Shown: positions 23,427 to 32,136 of the stretch, piece after piece | Layout of the letters: each line of letters begins with the position of its first letter | Position numbering within the stretch: the stretch's first letter is position 1 | DNA from: Agromyces bracchium | GTDB lineage: Bacteria > Actinomycetota > Actinomycetes > Actinomycetales > Microbacteriaceae | DNA length: 64,000 bases | Assembly (NCBI RefSeq): GCF_009709675.1 | Contig: NZ_WMLB01000016.1 | Coordinates: 1-64,000, forward strand | Direction of reading: 5' to 3' | The notes under the pieces: model-generated | Databases searched by the model: none | What the model was told of the DNA's origin: nothing | The model's input: only the letters and a program-made list of their open reading frames with translations | Made by a program: the position numbers and the translations under genes

Positions 23427-25036
23427 CGCACACCCCCCGGGAAGACGATCGAGACGTACACGCTCGCGTCGCGCAGGTTCTCGGCCGCGCGGCTCGAGAG
23501 CTCGAACAGCGGACCCGCGAAGACCGTGAGGGCGAGGGTCAGCGCGACGAGCGCGGCGGTGGCCGCCAGCATGAGCACGGGCGTCGTGCGGGTCGCGACG
23601 ACCGTGGCGCCCGCGGGGGCCTCCTGCACCGAGTCGATGAGTCGCGAGCGGTACCCCTCGAGCTCGGCCTTCGGTCGCCAGAACGCGAGGTTCCAGAAGC
23701 GCGCCAGCGCGTAGAGCGTCACGAGGGAGGTCGCGGCGCCGATCGCGACGACCGTCCAGATGAGCCAGTCGGGGCCCGGCGAGGAGGTGCCGAGGGTCTC
23801 GGTCGCGGGGGTTCCGCCCGCGGCATCCGCCCCCGAGACGAACAGGCCCACCTTGCCGAGGAAGCCGGAGAACGGCGGGATGCCGCCGAGGTTCATCGCC
23901 GGCACGAAGAACAGCACGGCGAGCATCGGCGACGCGCGCCGGAGCCCGCCGAGGCGCGTGATCGACGTCGACCCGCCGAAGCGCTCGATGAGGCCGGTCG
24001 TGAGGAAGAGCGTCGTCTGCACGCTGATGTGGTGGATGACGTAGTAGATCGTCGCGGCGAGGCCGGCGACGCTCGCGAGCCCGATGCCGAAGATCATGTA
24101 GCCGATGTGGCTCACGAGCGTGAACGAGAGCAGGCGCTTGATGTCGGCCTGCGTGAGCGCACCGAGGATGCCGACCGCGAGCGTGAGCCCGCCGATCACG
24201 AGGAACAGCGTCGACAGGTCGGACTCGGGGAAGAGCACCGTCTCGGTGCGGATGATCGCGTAGACGCCGACCTTCGTGAGCAGGCCCGCGAACACGGCCG
24301 TGACGGGGGCGGGGGCGGTCGGGTACGAGTCGGGCAGCCAGAACGACAGCGGGAAGACCGCGGCCTTGATGCCGAACGCGATGAGCAGGAGCAGGTGCAG
24401 GATCAGCTGGACGTCCTGCGGCAGCTCGGCCAGGCGCACCGACAGCTGCGCGATGTTCGCCGTGCCCGTCGCGCCGTACACGAGCGCGATCGCGCTGAGG
24501 AAGAACAGCGACGACACGAGGCTCACGATGATGTACGTCACGCCCGCCCGGATGCGCTCGCCCGTGCCGCCGAGCGTCAGCAGCACGTAGCTCGCCGACA
24601 GCAGGATCTCGAAGCCGACGTAGAGGTTGAAGAGGTCGCCCGCGATGAACGCGTTGAACACGCCCGCCGACAGGATCAGGTAGGTCGGGTGGAAGATCGA
24701 GACCGGCGTCTCGCGGTGCTGGTCGGCGATGCCCTGGCCGACGGCGTAGACGAGCACGCCGAGCAGCATCAGCGCCGAGATGATGATCATGATCGCCGAC
24801 AGCCGGTCGACGACGAGCACGATGCCGAACGGCGGCGGCCACGCCCCCACGGCGACGGCGATGCCCGAGCCCGACGCATCGACCTGCGCGAGCAGCACCG
24901 CCGCGATCGCCGCGACCGCGGCGAGCACCGCCGTGCTCACCGCCATCTGCGCGCGCTGGCGGCGGCCGAGCATGAGCGCCACGGCCGCGCCGAGGAGCGG
25001 CAGCAGCACCATCAGGGGCACGAGCGCGTCGGTCAT
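23423..25036 (-). CDS. mrpD: Mrp Na+/H+ antiporter subunit D
   Basis: 537-residue proton-conducting subunit homologous to complex I NuoN/M. About 14 membrane helices. Conserved features include GVFNAFIAGDLFNLYVGFEILL (conserved Glu in helix 5), AFGIKAAVFPLSFWLPDSYPTAPAPVTAVFAGLLTKVGVYA (conserved Lys) and LTQADIKRLLSFTLVSHIGYM. Overlaps mrpC and mrpE by four bases. Confidence 0.95.
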   Translation of the reverse strand: MTDALVPLMVLLPLLGAAVALMLGRRQRAQMAVSTAVLAAVAAIAAVLLAQVDASGSGIAVAVGAWPPPFGIVLVVDRLSAIMIIISALMLLGVLVYAVGQGIADQHRETPVSIFHPTYLILSAGVFNAFIAGDLFNLYVGFEILLSASYVLLTLGGTGERIRAGVTYIIVSLVSSLFFLSAIALVYGATGTANIAQLSVRLAELPQDVQLILHLLLLIAFGIKAAVFPLSFWLPDSYPTAPAPVTAVFAGLLTKVGVYAIIRTETVLFPESDLSTLFLVIGGLTLAVGILGALTQADIKRLLSFTLVSHIGYMIFGIGLASVAGLAATIYYVIHHISVQTTLFLTTGLIERFGGSTSITRLGGLRRASPMLAVLFFVPAMNLGGIPPFSGFLGKVGLFVSGADAAGGTPATETLGTSSPGPDWLIWTVVAIGAATSLVTLYALARFWNLAFWRPKAELEGYRSRLIDSVQEAPAGATVVATRTTPVLMLAATAALVALTLALTVFAGPLFELSSRAAENLRDASVYVSIVFPGGVR

Positions 25037-25488
25037 GCGCGACCCCCGTCCTCGTCGCTCGCGTCGAGGACGGCCTGCACCGCGCGGTCGTCCTCCTCGG
25101 AGCTGCGGTAGAGGTCGGCGGTCTCCTCGGCGTCTTCGGCCATCTCGTCCTCGTCGCCGATGAGATCGCCGCGCTCGCCGAGCTGCGCGAGCCACCAGCT
25201 GCGGTAGATGAGCGCGAGCATGAACGCGGTGATGCCGAGGTTGATCACGATCGCGGTGAGCACGAACGCCTGCGGCAGCGGGTCGGACATCGCCTCGGGG
25301 TCGACGCCGTCGCCGAGGATCGGGGCGAGCCCCGGCATCCCGCCCATGACGAACATGAACAGGTTCACGCCGTTGCCGACGAGCAGGAATCCGATGAGCA
25401 CGCGCGTGAGGCTGCGCTCGAGCATGACGGTGATGCCGGTGCCGAAGAGCACCGCGGCGACGATCACGAGCGTGAGGGAGGCGGTCAT
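25033..25488 (-). CDS. mrpC: Mrp Na+/H+ antiporter subunit C
   Basis: 151-residue NuoK-like subunit with three transmembrane helices (LTLVIVAAVLFGTGITVML, VLIGFLLVGNGVNLFMFVMG, PQAFVLTAIVINLGITAFMLALIY) and the motif DPLPQAFVLTAIVI. A 50-residue acidic cytoplasmic tail follows, longer than usual. Overlaps mrpA and mrpD by four bases. Confidence 0.94.
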   Translation of the reverse strand: MTASLTLVIVAAVLFGTGITVMLERSLTRVLIGFLLVGNGVNLFMFVMGGMPGLAPILGDGVDPEAMSDPLPQAFVLTAIVINLGITAFMLALIYRSWWLAQLGERGDLIGDEDEMAEDAEETADLYRSSEEDDRAVQAVLDASDEDGGRA

Positions 25489-28439
25489 GCGCGCACCTCC
25501 GCGGGGTCGGCCGGTACGGCGTCGGGGCCGGCCTCGTCGATCTGGCGGTCGATCTCGGCGCCGAGCGTGCGCAGGATGTCGAGTACGAGTCCGACGACCA
25601 CGAGGTAGACGCCGATGTCGAAGAGGGTCGACGTGCCGATCGACAGGGTGCCGAGCACGGGCACGTCGGTCTCGAACCACGACGACTCGAACACGGTGAG
25701 GCCGAAGACGAGCGAGGATGCCGCGGTGCCGGCGGCCACGAAGAGGCCCGTGCCGAGCAGCACGCCGGCGTCGACGGGAGCGGCCTCGCCGAGTTCGTAG
25801 CGACCGCCGGCGAGGTAGCGCGCGACGAGGGCGAGCCCGGCGAGGAGCCCGCCCGCGAAGCCGCCGCCGGGCGCGTTGTGGCCGACGAACAGGAGGAACA
25901 CCGAGACCACGATGGCCGGGTGGAAGAGGAGCCGCACGAGCACCTCGATGAGGATCGAGCGGTTGCGCGGCGACAGGGTGCGGCCGGCGATGAGCCAGGT
26001 CTGGCGGGTCGCGGCGGCCTCGGCGGCGGCGTCGGTCTCGTGCTCGACCTCGGCGAGCCGGCGGCGTGCCGCGCGCATGCTGTCGGCGGGCTCGGGCACC
26101 GGGCGGAGGCGGCGGCGCCGGTCGACGTCCCCGAGGCGCGGCGCACCGCCCTGGCGGCCCGAGACGAAGATGAGGCTCGCCACGCCCGTCGCGACCGCGA
26201 CGAGCACCGAGATCTCGCCGAGCGTGTCCCAGGCGCGGATGTCGACGAGCAGCGCGTTCACGAGGTTCTTCGCGTGCGCCTCCTCGGCGAGGGCGGGCAG
26301 TCCTCCGGCGATGGTCGGCTGCACGCGCGACCCGAGTGCGACCACGCCGACGACGGCCATGACGATGCCGGCGAGGGCGCCGAGCACGATGCGCAGCGGC
26401 GCCCGGACGACCGCGCGACGCACCGTCACCTGTCGCGGAAGGCGCCGGAGGACGAGCACGACGACGACGATCGTGATCGTCTCGACGAGCGCCTGCGTGA
26501 GCGCGAGGTCGGGCGCGCCGCCCATGCCGAAGACCAGCACCATGCCGTAGCCGGTCGCTCCCACGAGCAGCACGGCCGTCAGGCGCTGGCGCACGACGAC
26601 GGCCGCCGAGGCGGCGACGATCATGGCGAGACCGATCACGGGCTGCGCCCAGCCGTCGGCGAGGCGGATGCCCGTGGGCCACGTGCCGTTCGCCGCGGCC
26701 GCGCCGCCGAGGCCGAGGATGAACACCGCGACGATCACGGCGAGGTAGCCGGGAAGGCCGCCGGACTGGATGAGCGTGGTGACCCGCGCCGCCCCGCGGT
26801 CGACCGCGCCGACGAGGCGGATGTATCCGCGCCCGGCGTCGATCGTGTCGGGCACCGCGGCCTGCGCGTGGGCGACGGCCTCGCGCTGCCAGACGAGCAG
26901 CGTGCCGACGCCGAAGACGAGCGCCGAGATCGCGAGCGCCGGCTCGAGGCCGTGCCAGAGCCCGAGGTGGTACTCGGTCGGTCCGGGCAGGGCGGTCGCG
27001 TACGCGTCGAGCAGGGGCTCCACGAGCGGGAGCGCGAACGCGGTCGCGAGCGAGGCGGCGGCGAGGACGCCGGGCGCGAGCGACATCATGGCGGGTTCGC
27101 GGTGCAGCGGCGTCGGCTCGGAATCGCGGCGCGAGCCGAACGCACCCCACACGAACCGCGCGCTGTAGGCGAAGGTGAGCATCGAGCCCAGCACGGCCGC
27201 CGCGAGCGCGACCCACGCCCAGGTCGCGTCGGGCCCGCCGGCGGCGCCGGCCTCGAGCTGCGCCGTGAACACCGCCTCCTTCGCCACGAAGCCGAGCAGC
27301 GGCGGCAGGCCCGCCATGGAGGCGGCCGCGATCGTCGCGAACGCCGCGAGCCATGGCATCCGTCGCGCGAGTCCCGAGAGCTTCCGCTTGTCGCGCGTGC
27401 CCGCGGCGTGGTCGACGATGCCGACCGTGAGGAACAGCGCCGCCTTGAAGAGCGCGTGCGCGAGCAGCAGCGCGGTGCCGGCGAGGGCCGCATCGCGCGT
27501 GCCCTGGCCGACCACGAGGATCAGGAACCCGAGCTGGCTCACGGTGCCGTAGGCGAGCAGCAGCTTGAGGTCGGTCTGCCGGAGTGCTCGCCATCCGCCC
27601 ACCAGCATCGTGAACCCGCCGATGCCGATGACGATCGGATGCCACACCGCGAGCTCCGCGTAGCCGGGCGCGAGCACGGCGACGAGGTACACGCCCGCCT
27701 TCACCATCGCGGCCGCGTGCAGGTAGGCCGACACGGGCGTCGGGGCCGCCATCGCGGCCGGGAGCCAGAAGTGGAACGGCACGAGCGCGCTCTTCGAGAT
27801 CGCGCCGACGAGGACCAGCGCGACGCCGACCTCGGCCGCTGCGCCGGTGACCGGGTCGGCGACGAGCTCGGCGAGCGAGGTGGTGCCGCCCGCGACCGTG
27901 AGGATCACGAGGCCGACGAGCATCGCGAGGCCGCCGAACGTGGTGACCGTGAGCGCCTGCAGCGCGGCGCCGCGCGCCTCGCGCTTGGCCGCGTCGTGGC
28001 CGATCAGGAGGTACGAGAGCACGCTCGTGGCCTCCCAGAACGTGAACAGCACGAACACGTCGTCGGAGGTGACGAGGCCGAGCATGACGCCCGCGAATCC
28101 GAGCAGCAGGGCCGCGAAGCGGCCGAGCGACGGTTCGTCGTCGCGGAAGTACCAGGTGCAGTAGAGCAGCACGAGCGCGCCGATGCCGGTGACGATCAGC
28201 GCGAGCAGGAGCGAGAGGGGATCGAGCCGGAACGAGAGCGCGATGTCGAGCGCGCGGATCCACTCGATGCGCTCGGTCACGACCTCGCCGCCCGCCACGG
28301 CCGGCACGAACGTCAGCAGCCAGGCGAACACGACGGTCGGCACGAGCGCGATGACCGGGAAGATGCGGCGACCCATCACCCCTGCGGCGAACGGCGTGAC
28401 CAGGGCCACCGCGGCGAACGCCAGCAGGGAGAGGATCAT
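25485..28439 (-). CDS. mrpA: Mrp Na+/H+ antiporter fused subunits A and B
   Basis: 984-residue first subunit. The N-terminal about 650 residues form the NuoL-like proton-channel domain (FWEATSVLSYLLIGHD; SKSALVPFHFWLPAAMAAPTPVSAYLHAAAMVKAGVYL). Then the MrpA-specific membrane region (GMGGAPDLALTQALVETITIVV). A C-terminal MrpB-like domain begins near residue 830 (ILIEVLVRLLFHPAIVVSVFLLFVGHNAPGGGFAGGLLAGL), so no separate mrpB is present. This fusion is known in actinobacteria. GGGGGAG lies before ATG 28439. First gene of the operon mrpA-C-D-E-F-G; exports Na+ or K+ in exchange for protons for pH and salt homeostasis. Confidence 0.95.
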   Translation of the reverse strand: MILSLLAFAAVALVTPFAAGVMGRRIFPVIALVPTVVFAWLLTFVPAVAGGEVVTERIEWIRALDIALSFRLDPLSLLLALIVTGIGALVLLYCTWYFRDDEPSLGRFAALLLGFAGVMLGLVTSDDVFVLFTFWEATSVLSYLLIGHDAAKREARGAALQALTVTTFGGLAMLVGLVILTVAGGTTSLAELVADPVTGAAAEVGVALVLVGAISKSALVPFHFWLPAAMAAPTPVSAYLHAAAMVKAGVYLVAVLAPGYAELAVWHPIVIGIGGFTMLVGGWRALRQTDLKLLLAYGTVSQLGFLILVVGQGTRDAALAGTALLLAHALFKAALFLTVGIVDHAAGTRDKRKLSGLARRMPWLAAFATIAAASMAGLPPLLGFVAKEAVFTAQLEAGAAGGPDATWAWVALAAAVLGSMLTFAYSARFVWGAFGSRRDSEPTPLHREPAMMSLAPGVLAAASLATAFALPLVEPLLDAYATALPGPTEYHLGLWHGLEPALAISALVFGVGTLLVWQREAVAHAQAAVPDTIDAGRGYIRLVGAVDRGAARVTTLIQSGGLPGYLAVIVAVFILGLGGAAAANGTWPTGIRLADGWAQPVIGLAMIVAASAAVVVRQRLTAVLLVGATGYGMVLVFGMGGAPDLALTQALVETITIVVVVLVLRRLPRQVTVRRAVVRAPLRIVLGALAGIVMAVVGVVALGSRVQPTIAGGLPALAEEAHAKNLVNALLVDIRAWDTLGEISVLVAVATGVASLIFVSGRQGGAPRLGDVDRRRRLRPVPEPADSMRAARRRLAEVEHETDAAAEAAATRQTWLIAGRTLSPRNRSILIEVLVRLLFHPAIVVSVFLLFVGHNAPGGGFAGGLLAGLALVARYLAGGRYELGEAAPVDAGVLLGTGLFVAAGTAASSLVFGLTVFESSWFETDVPVLGTLSIGTSTLFDIGVYLVVVGLVLDILRTLGAEIDRQIDEAGPDAVPADPAEVRA

Positions 28440-28580
28440 CCGTGCTCCCCCCGCGTGCGTCTCGACCGTCCGTCCAGTCTAGGCGAGCCGCAGGACGGGC
28501 CCCGGCCCGGGGCCGCGCCTCGACGGGGTGCGCACGGCGGGCGGATGCCTCGTCGCGACGGGGCTGCGAGGATGGGGCGC

Positions 28581-29465
28581 ATGCCGATCCTCATCGACCC
28601 GGTCGAGCTCGCCGCGCGCCTCGACGCCGAGCGCGACGAACCCTCCGGCTCGCCCCGCACGCGGGTGCTCGACGTCCGATGGACGCTCGCCGAGCCCGAC
28701 GGCAGCGGCGCATACCGCACGGGGCATGTTCCCGGGGCCGTGTACGTCGACCTCGACACGGAGCTCGCCGACCATTCCGCGGCGGGGGAGGGGCGGCATC
28801 CGCTCCCCACCGAGGCGGCGTTCGAGCGCGCGATGCGACGCTGGGGCCTTCGCGACGGCGACGCGGCGGTCGTCGTCGACGACGCGGCCGGGATGTCCGC
28901 GGCCCGCGCCTGGTGGCTCCTCCGGCACGCGGGGTTCGGCGACGTCCGGATCCTCGACGGCGGACTCGGCGCCTGGCGCGCGGCCGGCCTGCCCCTCGAG
29001 CAGGGCGACGTCGTGCCGCAGCCGGGCGACGCGAGCGCGCACTTCGGCGCGATGCCCGTGATCGACCTCGACGAGGCCGACGCGCTCGGTGCGGCCGACC
29101 GCGGCGTGCTGCTCGACGCGCGCGCCGGCGAGCGCTACCGCGGCGAGGTGGAGCCGATCGACCCCAGGGCCGGGCACATCCCCGGCGCCGTCTCGGCGCC
29201 GACGGCCGGGAACCTCGACGCAGACGGGCGGTTCCGTCCGGCCGACGCGCTCCGCGCGCGGTTCGCGGCGCTCGGCGTCGACGCCGAGCACCCGGTCGCG
29301 GCCTACTGCGGGTCGGGCGTCACCGCCGCGCACGCGGTCGCCGCACTCGAGATCGCGGGCGTCGAGGCGGCGCTGTACCCGGGGTCGTTCAGCCAGTGGT
29401 CGAACCACGCCGAGCGGCCGGTCGCGCTCGGGGCGTCGCCCGACGGCGAGGACGGCCGACCCTAG
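28581..29465 (+). CDS. thiosulfate/3-mercaptopyruvate sulfurtransferase (two rhodanese domains)
   Basis: 294-residue sulfurtransferase moving sulfane sulfur to cyanide or other thiophilic acceptors. An inactive N-terminal rhodanese domain (VLDVRWTL ... GHVPGAVYVDLD ... ILDGGLGAW) is followed by the catalytic domain with Cys243 in the loop CGSGVTA, which is of the mercaptopyruvate-type (CGSGVT) rather than the CRKG of classical rhodanese. ATG at 28581 lies 7 bases after a -10-like GAGGAT (28568-28573), suggesting leaderless transcription. Divergent from mrpA. Its TAG stop overlaps the stop of the convergent methyltransferase. Confidence 0.9.
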   Translation: MPILIDPVELAARLDAERDEPSGSPRTRVLDVRWTLAEPDGSGAYRTGHVPGAVYVDLDTELADHSAAGEGRHPLPTEAAFERAMRRWGLRDGDAAVVVDDAAGMSAARAWWLLRHAGFGDVRILDGGLGAWRAAGLPLEQGDVVPQPGDASAHFGAMPVIDLDEADALGAADRGVLLDARAGERYRGEVEPIDPRAGHIPGAVSAPTAGNLDADGRFRPADALRARFAALGVDAEHPVAAYCGSGVTAAHAVAALEIAGVEAALYPGSFSQWSNHAERPVALGASPDGEDGRP

Positions 29466-30313
29466 CCCGCAGCGGGCTCGGGCTCCGCCGTCTCCGGCCG
29501 GTGGCCGATCCCGATGAGCGTCGTGATGTCGACGGATGCGACGTCGCGCTCGCCGACCGCCGCGAGGTACCGCTCGCGCACGCCGTCGACCGCCTCGTCG
29601 TCGAGGTCGCCGAGCATCGCGCGCATCCCGGTCCCGACCACGAGCGCCCACGCCACGTCCGGCGTGAGCTCGAGATGCCGGGGCACGGCCTCCGCACGCA
29701 CGTCGACGAGCCCCCGCTCGGCGAGCCAGTGCGCGAACCCGCCCGCGGTGCCGGCGCCCGGCATCACCGGACCGTCGTCCTCGTCGAAGGCCGGAACGCG
29801 CGGGTCCTCCGCGGGCAGCGCCGACGCGAGCAGTTCGGGCAGCGGCTCGAACGCGCCATCCGCCCAGACCGTCACGGCGACCCGCCCGCCCGGGCGGGCG
29901 CACTGCACGAGGTGCTCGAGGCCCGCGGCGACGTCGTCGAAGAAGAACACGCCCAGGACGCACTGCACGACGTCGTAGCCCGTGTACGGCCAGGTCGTCG
30001 CGTCGGCCTCGTGGACCCGCAGCCACGGCATGTGCGCGCCCGCGCGCTCGCGGAGGGTCGTGAGCATCGCCTCGGAGCGGTCGACCGCATCGACCAGCCC
30101 GCCCGGCCCGACGAGCTCGGCGGTCGGCAGGGCCGACGCGCCCGCGCCGGCGCACGCGTCGAGCACGCGCTCGTCGAATCGCGGCGCGGCGCGCAGCACC
30201 GTCGCTCGCGAGATCGGATCCCACAGCACCTCGTCGAGCTCCGTGAACGTCGGCGCCGCGTCCGTGAACACGGCCGCGACGTCGGGCTCCGCCCCTGCTT
30301 CCCCCATGTGCAC
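29462..30313 (-). CDS. class I SAM-dependent methyltransferase
   Basis: 283-residue putative methyltransferase with a Rossmann-like SAM site: VLDACAGAGASALPTAELVGPGGLVDAVDRSEAML (motif I and acidic strand 2 end) and the motif YDVVQCVLGVFFFDDVAAGLEHLVQCARPGGRVAVTVW. Resembles UbiE/phospholipid-type methyltransferases; substrate unknown. Start is GTG 30313 (or ATG 30307); no clear ribosome-binding site. Stop codon TAG at 29462-29464 shares the palindrome CTAG with the stop of the convergent rhodanese gene. Confidence 0.83.
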   Translation of the reverse strand: MHMGEAGAEPDVAAVFTDAAPTFTELDEVLWDPISRATVLRAAPRFDERVLDACAGAGASALPTAELVGPGGLVDAVDRSEAMLTTLRERAGAHMPWLRVHEADATTWPYTGYDVVQCVLGVFFFDDVAAGLEHLVQCARPGGRVAVTVWADGAFEPLPELLASALPAEDPRVPAFDEDDGPVMPGAGTAGGFAHWLAERGLVDVRAEAVPRHLELTPDVAWALVVGTGMRAMLGDLDDEAVDGVRERYLAAVGERDVASVDITTLIGIGHRPETAEPEPAAG

Positions 30314-30419
30314 ATTGTGACCCGCACCGGCGCTTTCGTGAAGACTCAGGGAATCGAGACATCCGGCATGCAGACTTGTGGTTCACGTCTGCTTTCGAAT
30401 CTGAAACGAGTACCCCTCC

Positions 30420-31376
30420 ATGAATCGTGCCCTGCGTCGTGGCGCGCCCATCGCACTCGCCTCCGTGACCGCCCTGCTCCTGGCCGGATGCGCCGCCGGC
30501 GGCGAGACGCCCGAGCCCACGTCGACGGATGCCGCGGCCGCGTGCCTCGAGGTCGAGGCCGGCGAGCAGAGCGACGCCATCGAGGTCTCGGGCGACTTCG
30601 GCGGCACCCCGACGGCGACCTTCGAGGCGCCGCTCGAGGCCGAGGAGCTCCAGCGGACGATCGTGACCGAGGGCGACGGAGACCCGACCGCTCCCGGCGA
30701 CCAGGTCAGCGCCCAGGTGACCGCGTTCTCGGGCAGCACCGGCGAGCAGCTCTTCTCGCAGCCGGCGACCCTCGAGCTCGTCGAGGGCACCCTGTACGAC
30801 GGCTTCCGCGCAGGCGCCGACTGCGTGCCGGTCGGATCGCGCGTCGTCACCGTCGCACCCGCGTCGTCGATCTACGGCGACGAGGGCAACGAGGGCATCG
30901 GCGTCGCGCCGGGCGAGACGCTCGTGATCGTGACCGACGTGCAGGAGCTCGTCGAGCTGCCCGTGCCCGGCGAATGGACCGAGGACGTCCCGACCGTCGA
31001 GTACGACGCCGACGGCGCCCCGACCGTGACGATCCCCGACGCCGAGCCGTCCGACGAGCTGCTCGTGGCGGTCCTGGAGGAGGGCGACGGCGACGTGGTC
31101 ACCGAGAACGACACCGTCACCGTCGACTACCAGGGCGTCGTGTGGGAGACCGGCGAGGTCTTCGACCAGAGCTTCGGCAACACGCCCGTGCCGTTCTCGA
31201 TCTCGGGCGTCATCCCCGGCTTCGGCGCGGCGCTCGTCGGCCAGCCGGTCGGCACGAAGCTGCTCGTCACCATCCCGCCGGCCCTCGGCTACGGCGAGGA
31301 GGAGTCCTCGAACGGCCTCGGCGGCCAGACCCTTGTGTTCTACGTCGAGATCACGGAGACCCGCACCGGCGACTGA
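30420..31376 (+). CDS. FKBP-type peptidyl-prolyl isomerase lipoprotein
   Basis: 318-residue exported prolyl isomerase. The signal peptide ends in the lipobox LLAGC (Cys24), so it is anchored outside the membrane. The C-terminal FKBP domain (about 215-315) shows DTVTVDYQGVVWETGEVFDQSFGNTPVPFSISGVIPGF and LVTIPPALGYGEE, retaining the FKBP binding-pocket residues. An N-terminal domain of about 150 residues is a degenerate second FKBP-like module. Likely helps fold secreted proteins. Followed by a strong hairpin. Confidence 0.9.
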   Translation: MNRALRRGAPIALASVTALLLAGCAAGGETPEPTSTDAAAACLEVEAGEQSDAIEVSGDFGGTPTATFEAPLEAEELQRTIVTEGDGDPTAPGDQVSAQVTAFSGSTGEQLFSQPATLELVEGTLYDGFRAGADCVPVGSRVVTVAPASSIYGDEGNEGIGVAPGETLVIVTDVQELVELPVPGEWTEDVPTVEYDADGAPTVTIPDAEPSDELLVAVLEEGDGDVVTENDTVTVDYQGVVWETGEVFDQSFGNTPVPFSISGVIPGFGAALVGQPVGTKLLVTIPPALGYGEEESSNGLGGQTLVFYVEITETRTGD

Positions 31377-31394
31377 TCCGGACCGCACGCGCCG

Positions 31395-31434
31395 CGCCCG
31401 CGGCATCCCCCATCGAGGGCGGATGCCGCGGGCG
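31395..31434. terminator. terminator hairpin after the FKBP gene
   Basis: Perfect 14-bp stem CGCCCGCGGCATCC (31395-31408 with 31421-31434), 12-base loop, 19 bases after the stop codon. Confidence 0.8.
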
Positions 31435-31583
31435 TCGTCGTTCTCCGACCCGGCGTGCCGCGCCGCGCCGTGCCCCTTCTGGCGCGTGGAGCGGGCGGGC
31501 CGGCGACGCCCGGGAATGCCCAGATCAGCGCGCGTGTTGTACCTGTATCCGGCACCCCTATGGCCGGACGGAATGGAGGACGA

Positions 31584-32000
31584 GTGGGCATCAGCTACGT
31601 CGAGTTCGAAGACGATGCCGGCATCCTGCGCCGCTACCGCAAGCACGTGAACGGTCGCGGGCTCGTGGCGACGACCGCGAAGGTGGATGCGACGGCGTTC
31701 GTCGACCCGACCGCATACGTCGATCCGGGCGCGGAGGTGCAGCGGGGCGCGACCCTGTCGCACGGCGCCTGGGTGGAACAGGACGCGATCGTCGCGGAGA
31801 ACGCGACGATCGGCGTGAACGCGCGCGTCGGCCGCGGAGCCGTCGTCGGTCGCTTCGCCGTCGTCGGGCCCTACGCGGCCGTCGGTGCCGGCGCCCGCGT
31901 GCAGAACGGTGCGCGCGTGCCGCGCGAGGCGACCGTCCCCGAGGGCGCCGAGCACCGCGCCTCGGGCGACGACCTGCGCCGCCTCGGCCTCGCGGCCTGA
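31584..32000 (+). CDS. left-handed beta-helix (hexapeptide-repeat) protein
   Basis: 138-residue protein, GISYVEFEDDAGILRRYRKHVNGRG followed by about eight imperfect hexapeptide repeats (VDATAFVDPTAYVDPGAEVQ, GATLSHGAWVEQDAIVAENATI, VGRGAVVGRFAVVGPYAAVG). Such LbH folds occur in gamma-carbonic anhydrase-like and acyltransferase proteins, but no catalytic His triad is evident, so the function is open. The GTG at 31584 follows GGAGGA; an in-frame ATG at 31560 is the alternative start. Ends in front of a strong terminator. Confidence 0.7.
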   Translation: MGISYVEFEDDAGILRRYRKHVNGRGLVATTAKVDATAFVDPTAYVDPGAEVQRGATLSHGAWVEQDAIVAENATIGVNARVGRGAVVGRFAVVGPYAAVGAGARVQNGARVPREATVPEGAEHRASGDDLRRLGLAA

Positions 32001-32017
32001 ACCGCACCGCAGCAACG

Positions 32018-32045
32018 GATGCCCCGGGCGCACGCCCGGGGCATC
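32018..32045. terminator. terminator hairpin
   Basis: GATGCCCCGGGC / GCCCGGGGCATC stem of 12 bp around a 4-base loop, 17 bases after the beta-helix gene. Confidence 0.82.
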
Positions 32046-32136
32046 GTCGTGTCCGGCCGTCCCGACGGATCCGCGCGAACGCGACTCGCACCTTCGGCGG
32101 ATGACGCGGCGCGCGCATCCTGCGAGGATCGGGGGC

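Noticed and set aside
25878..28580. A long plus-strand open frame opposite the mrp genes, joined to the rhodanese frame
   Set aside because: It is the high-GC complement of mrpC and mrpA; composition is His/Arg/Asp-rich with no domain. The rhodanese starts at 28581.
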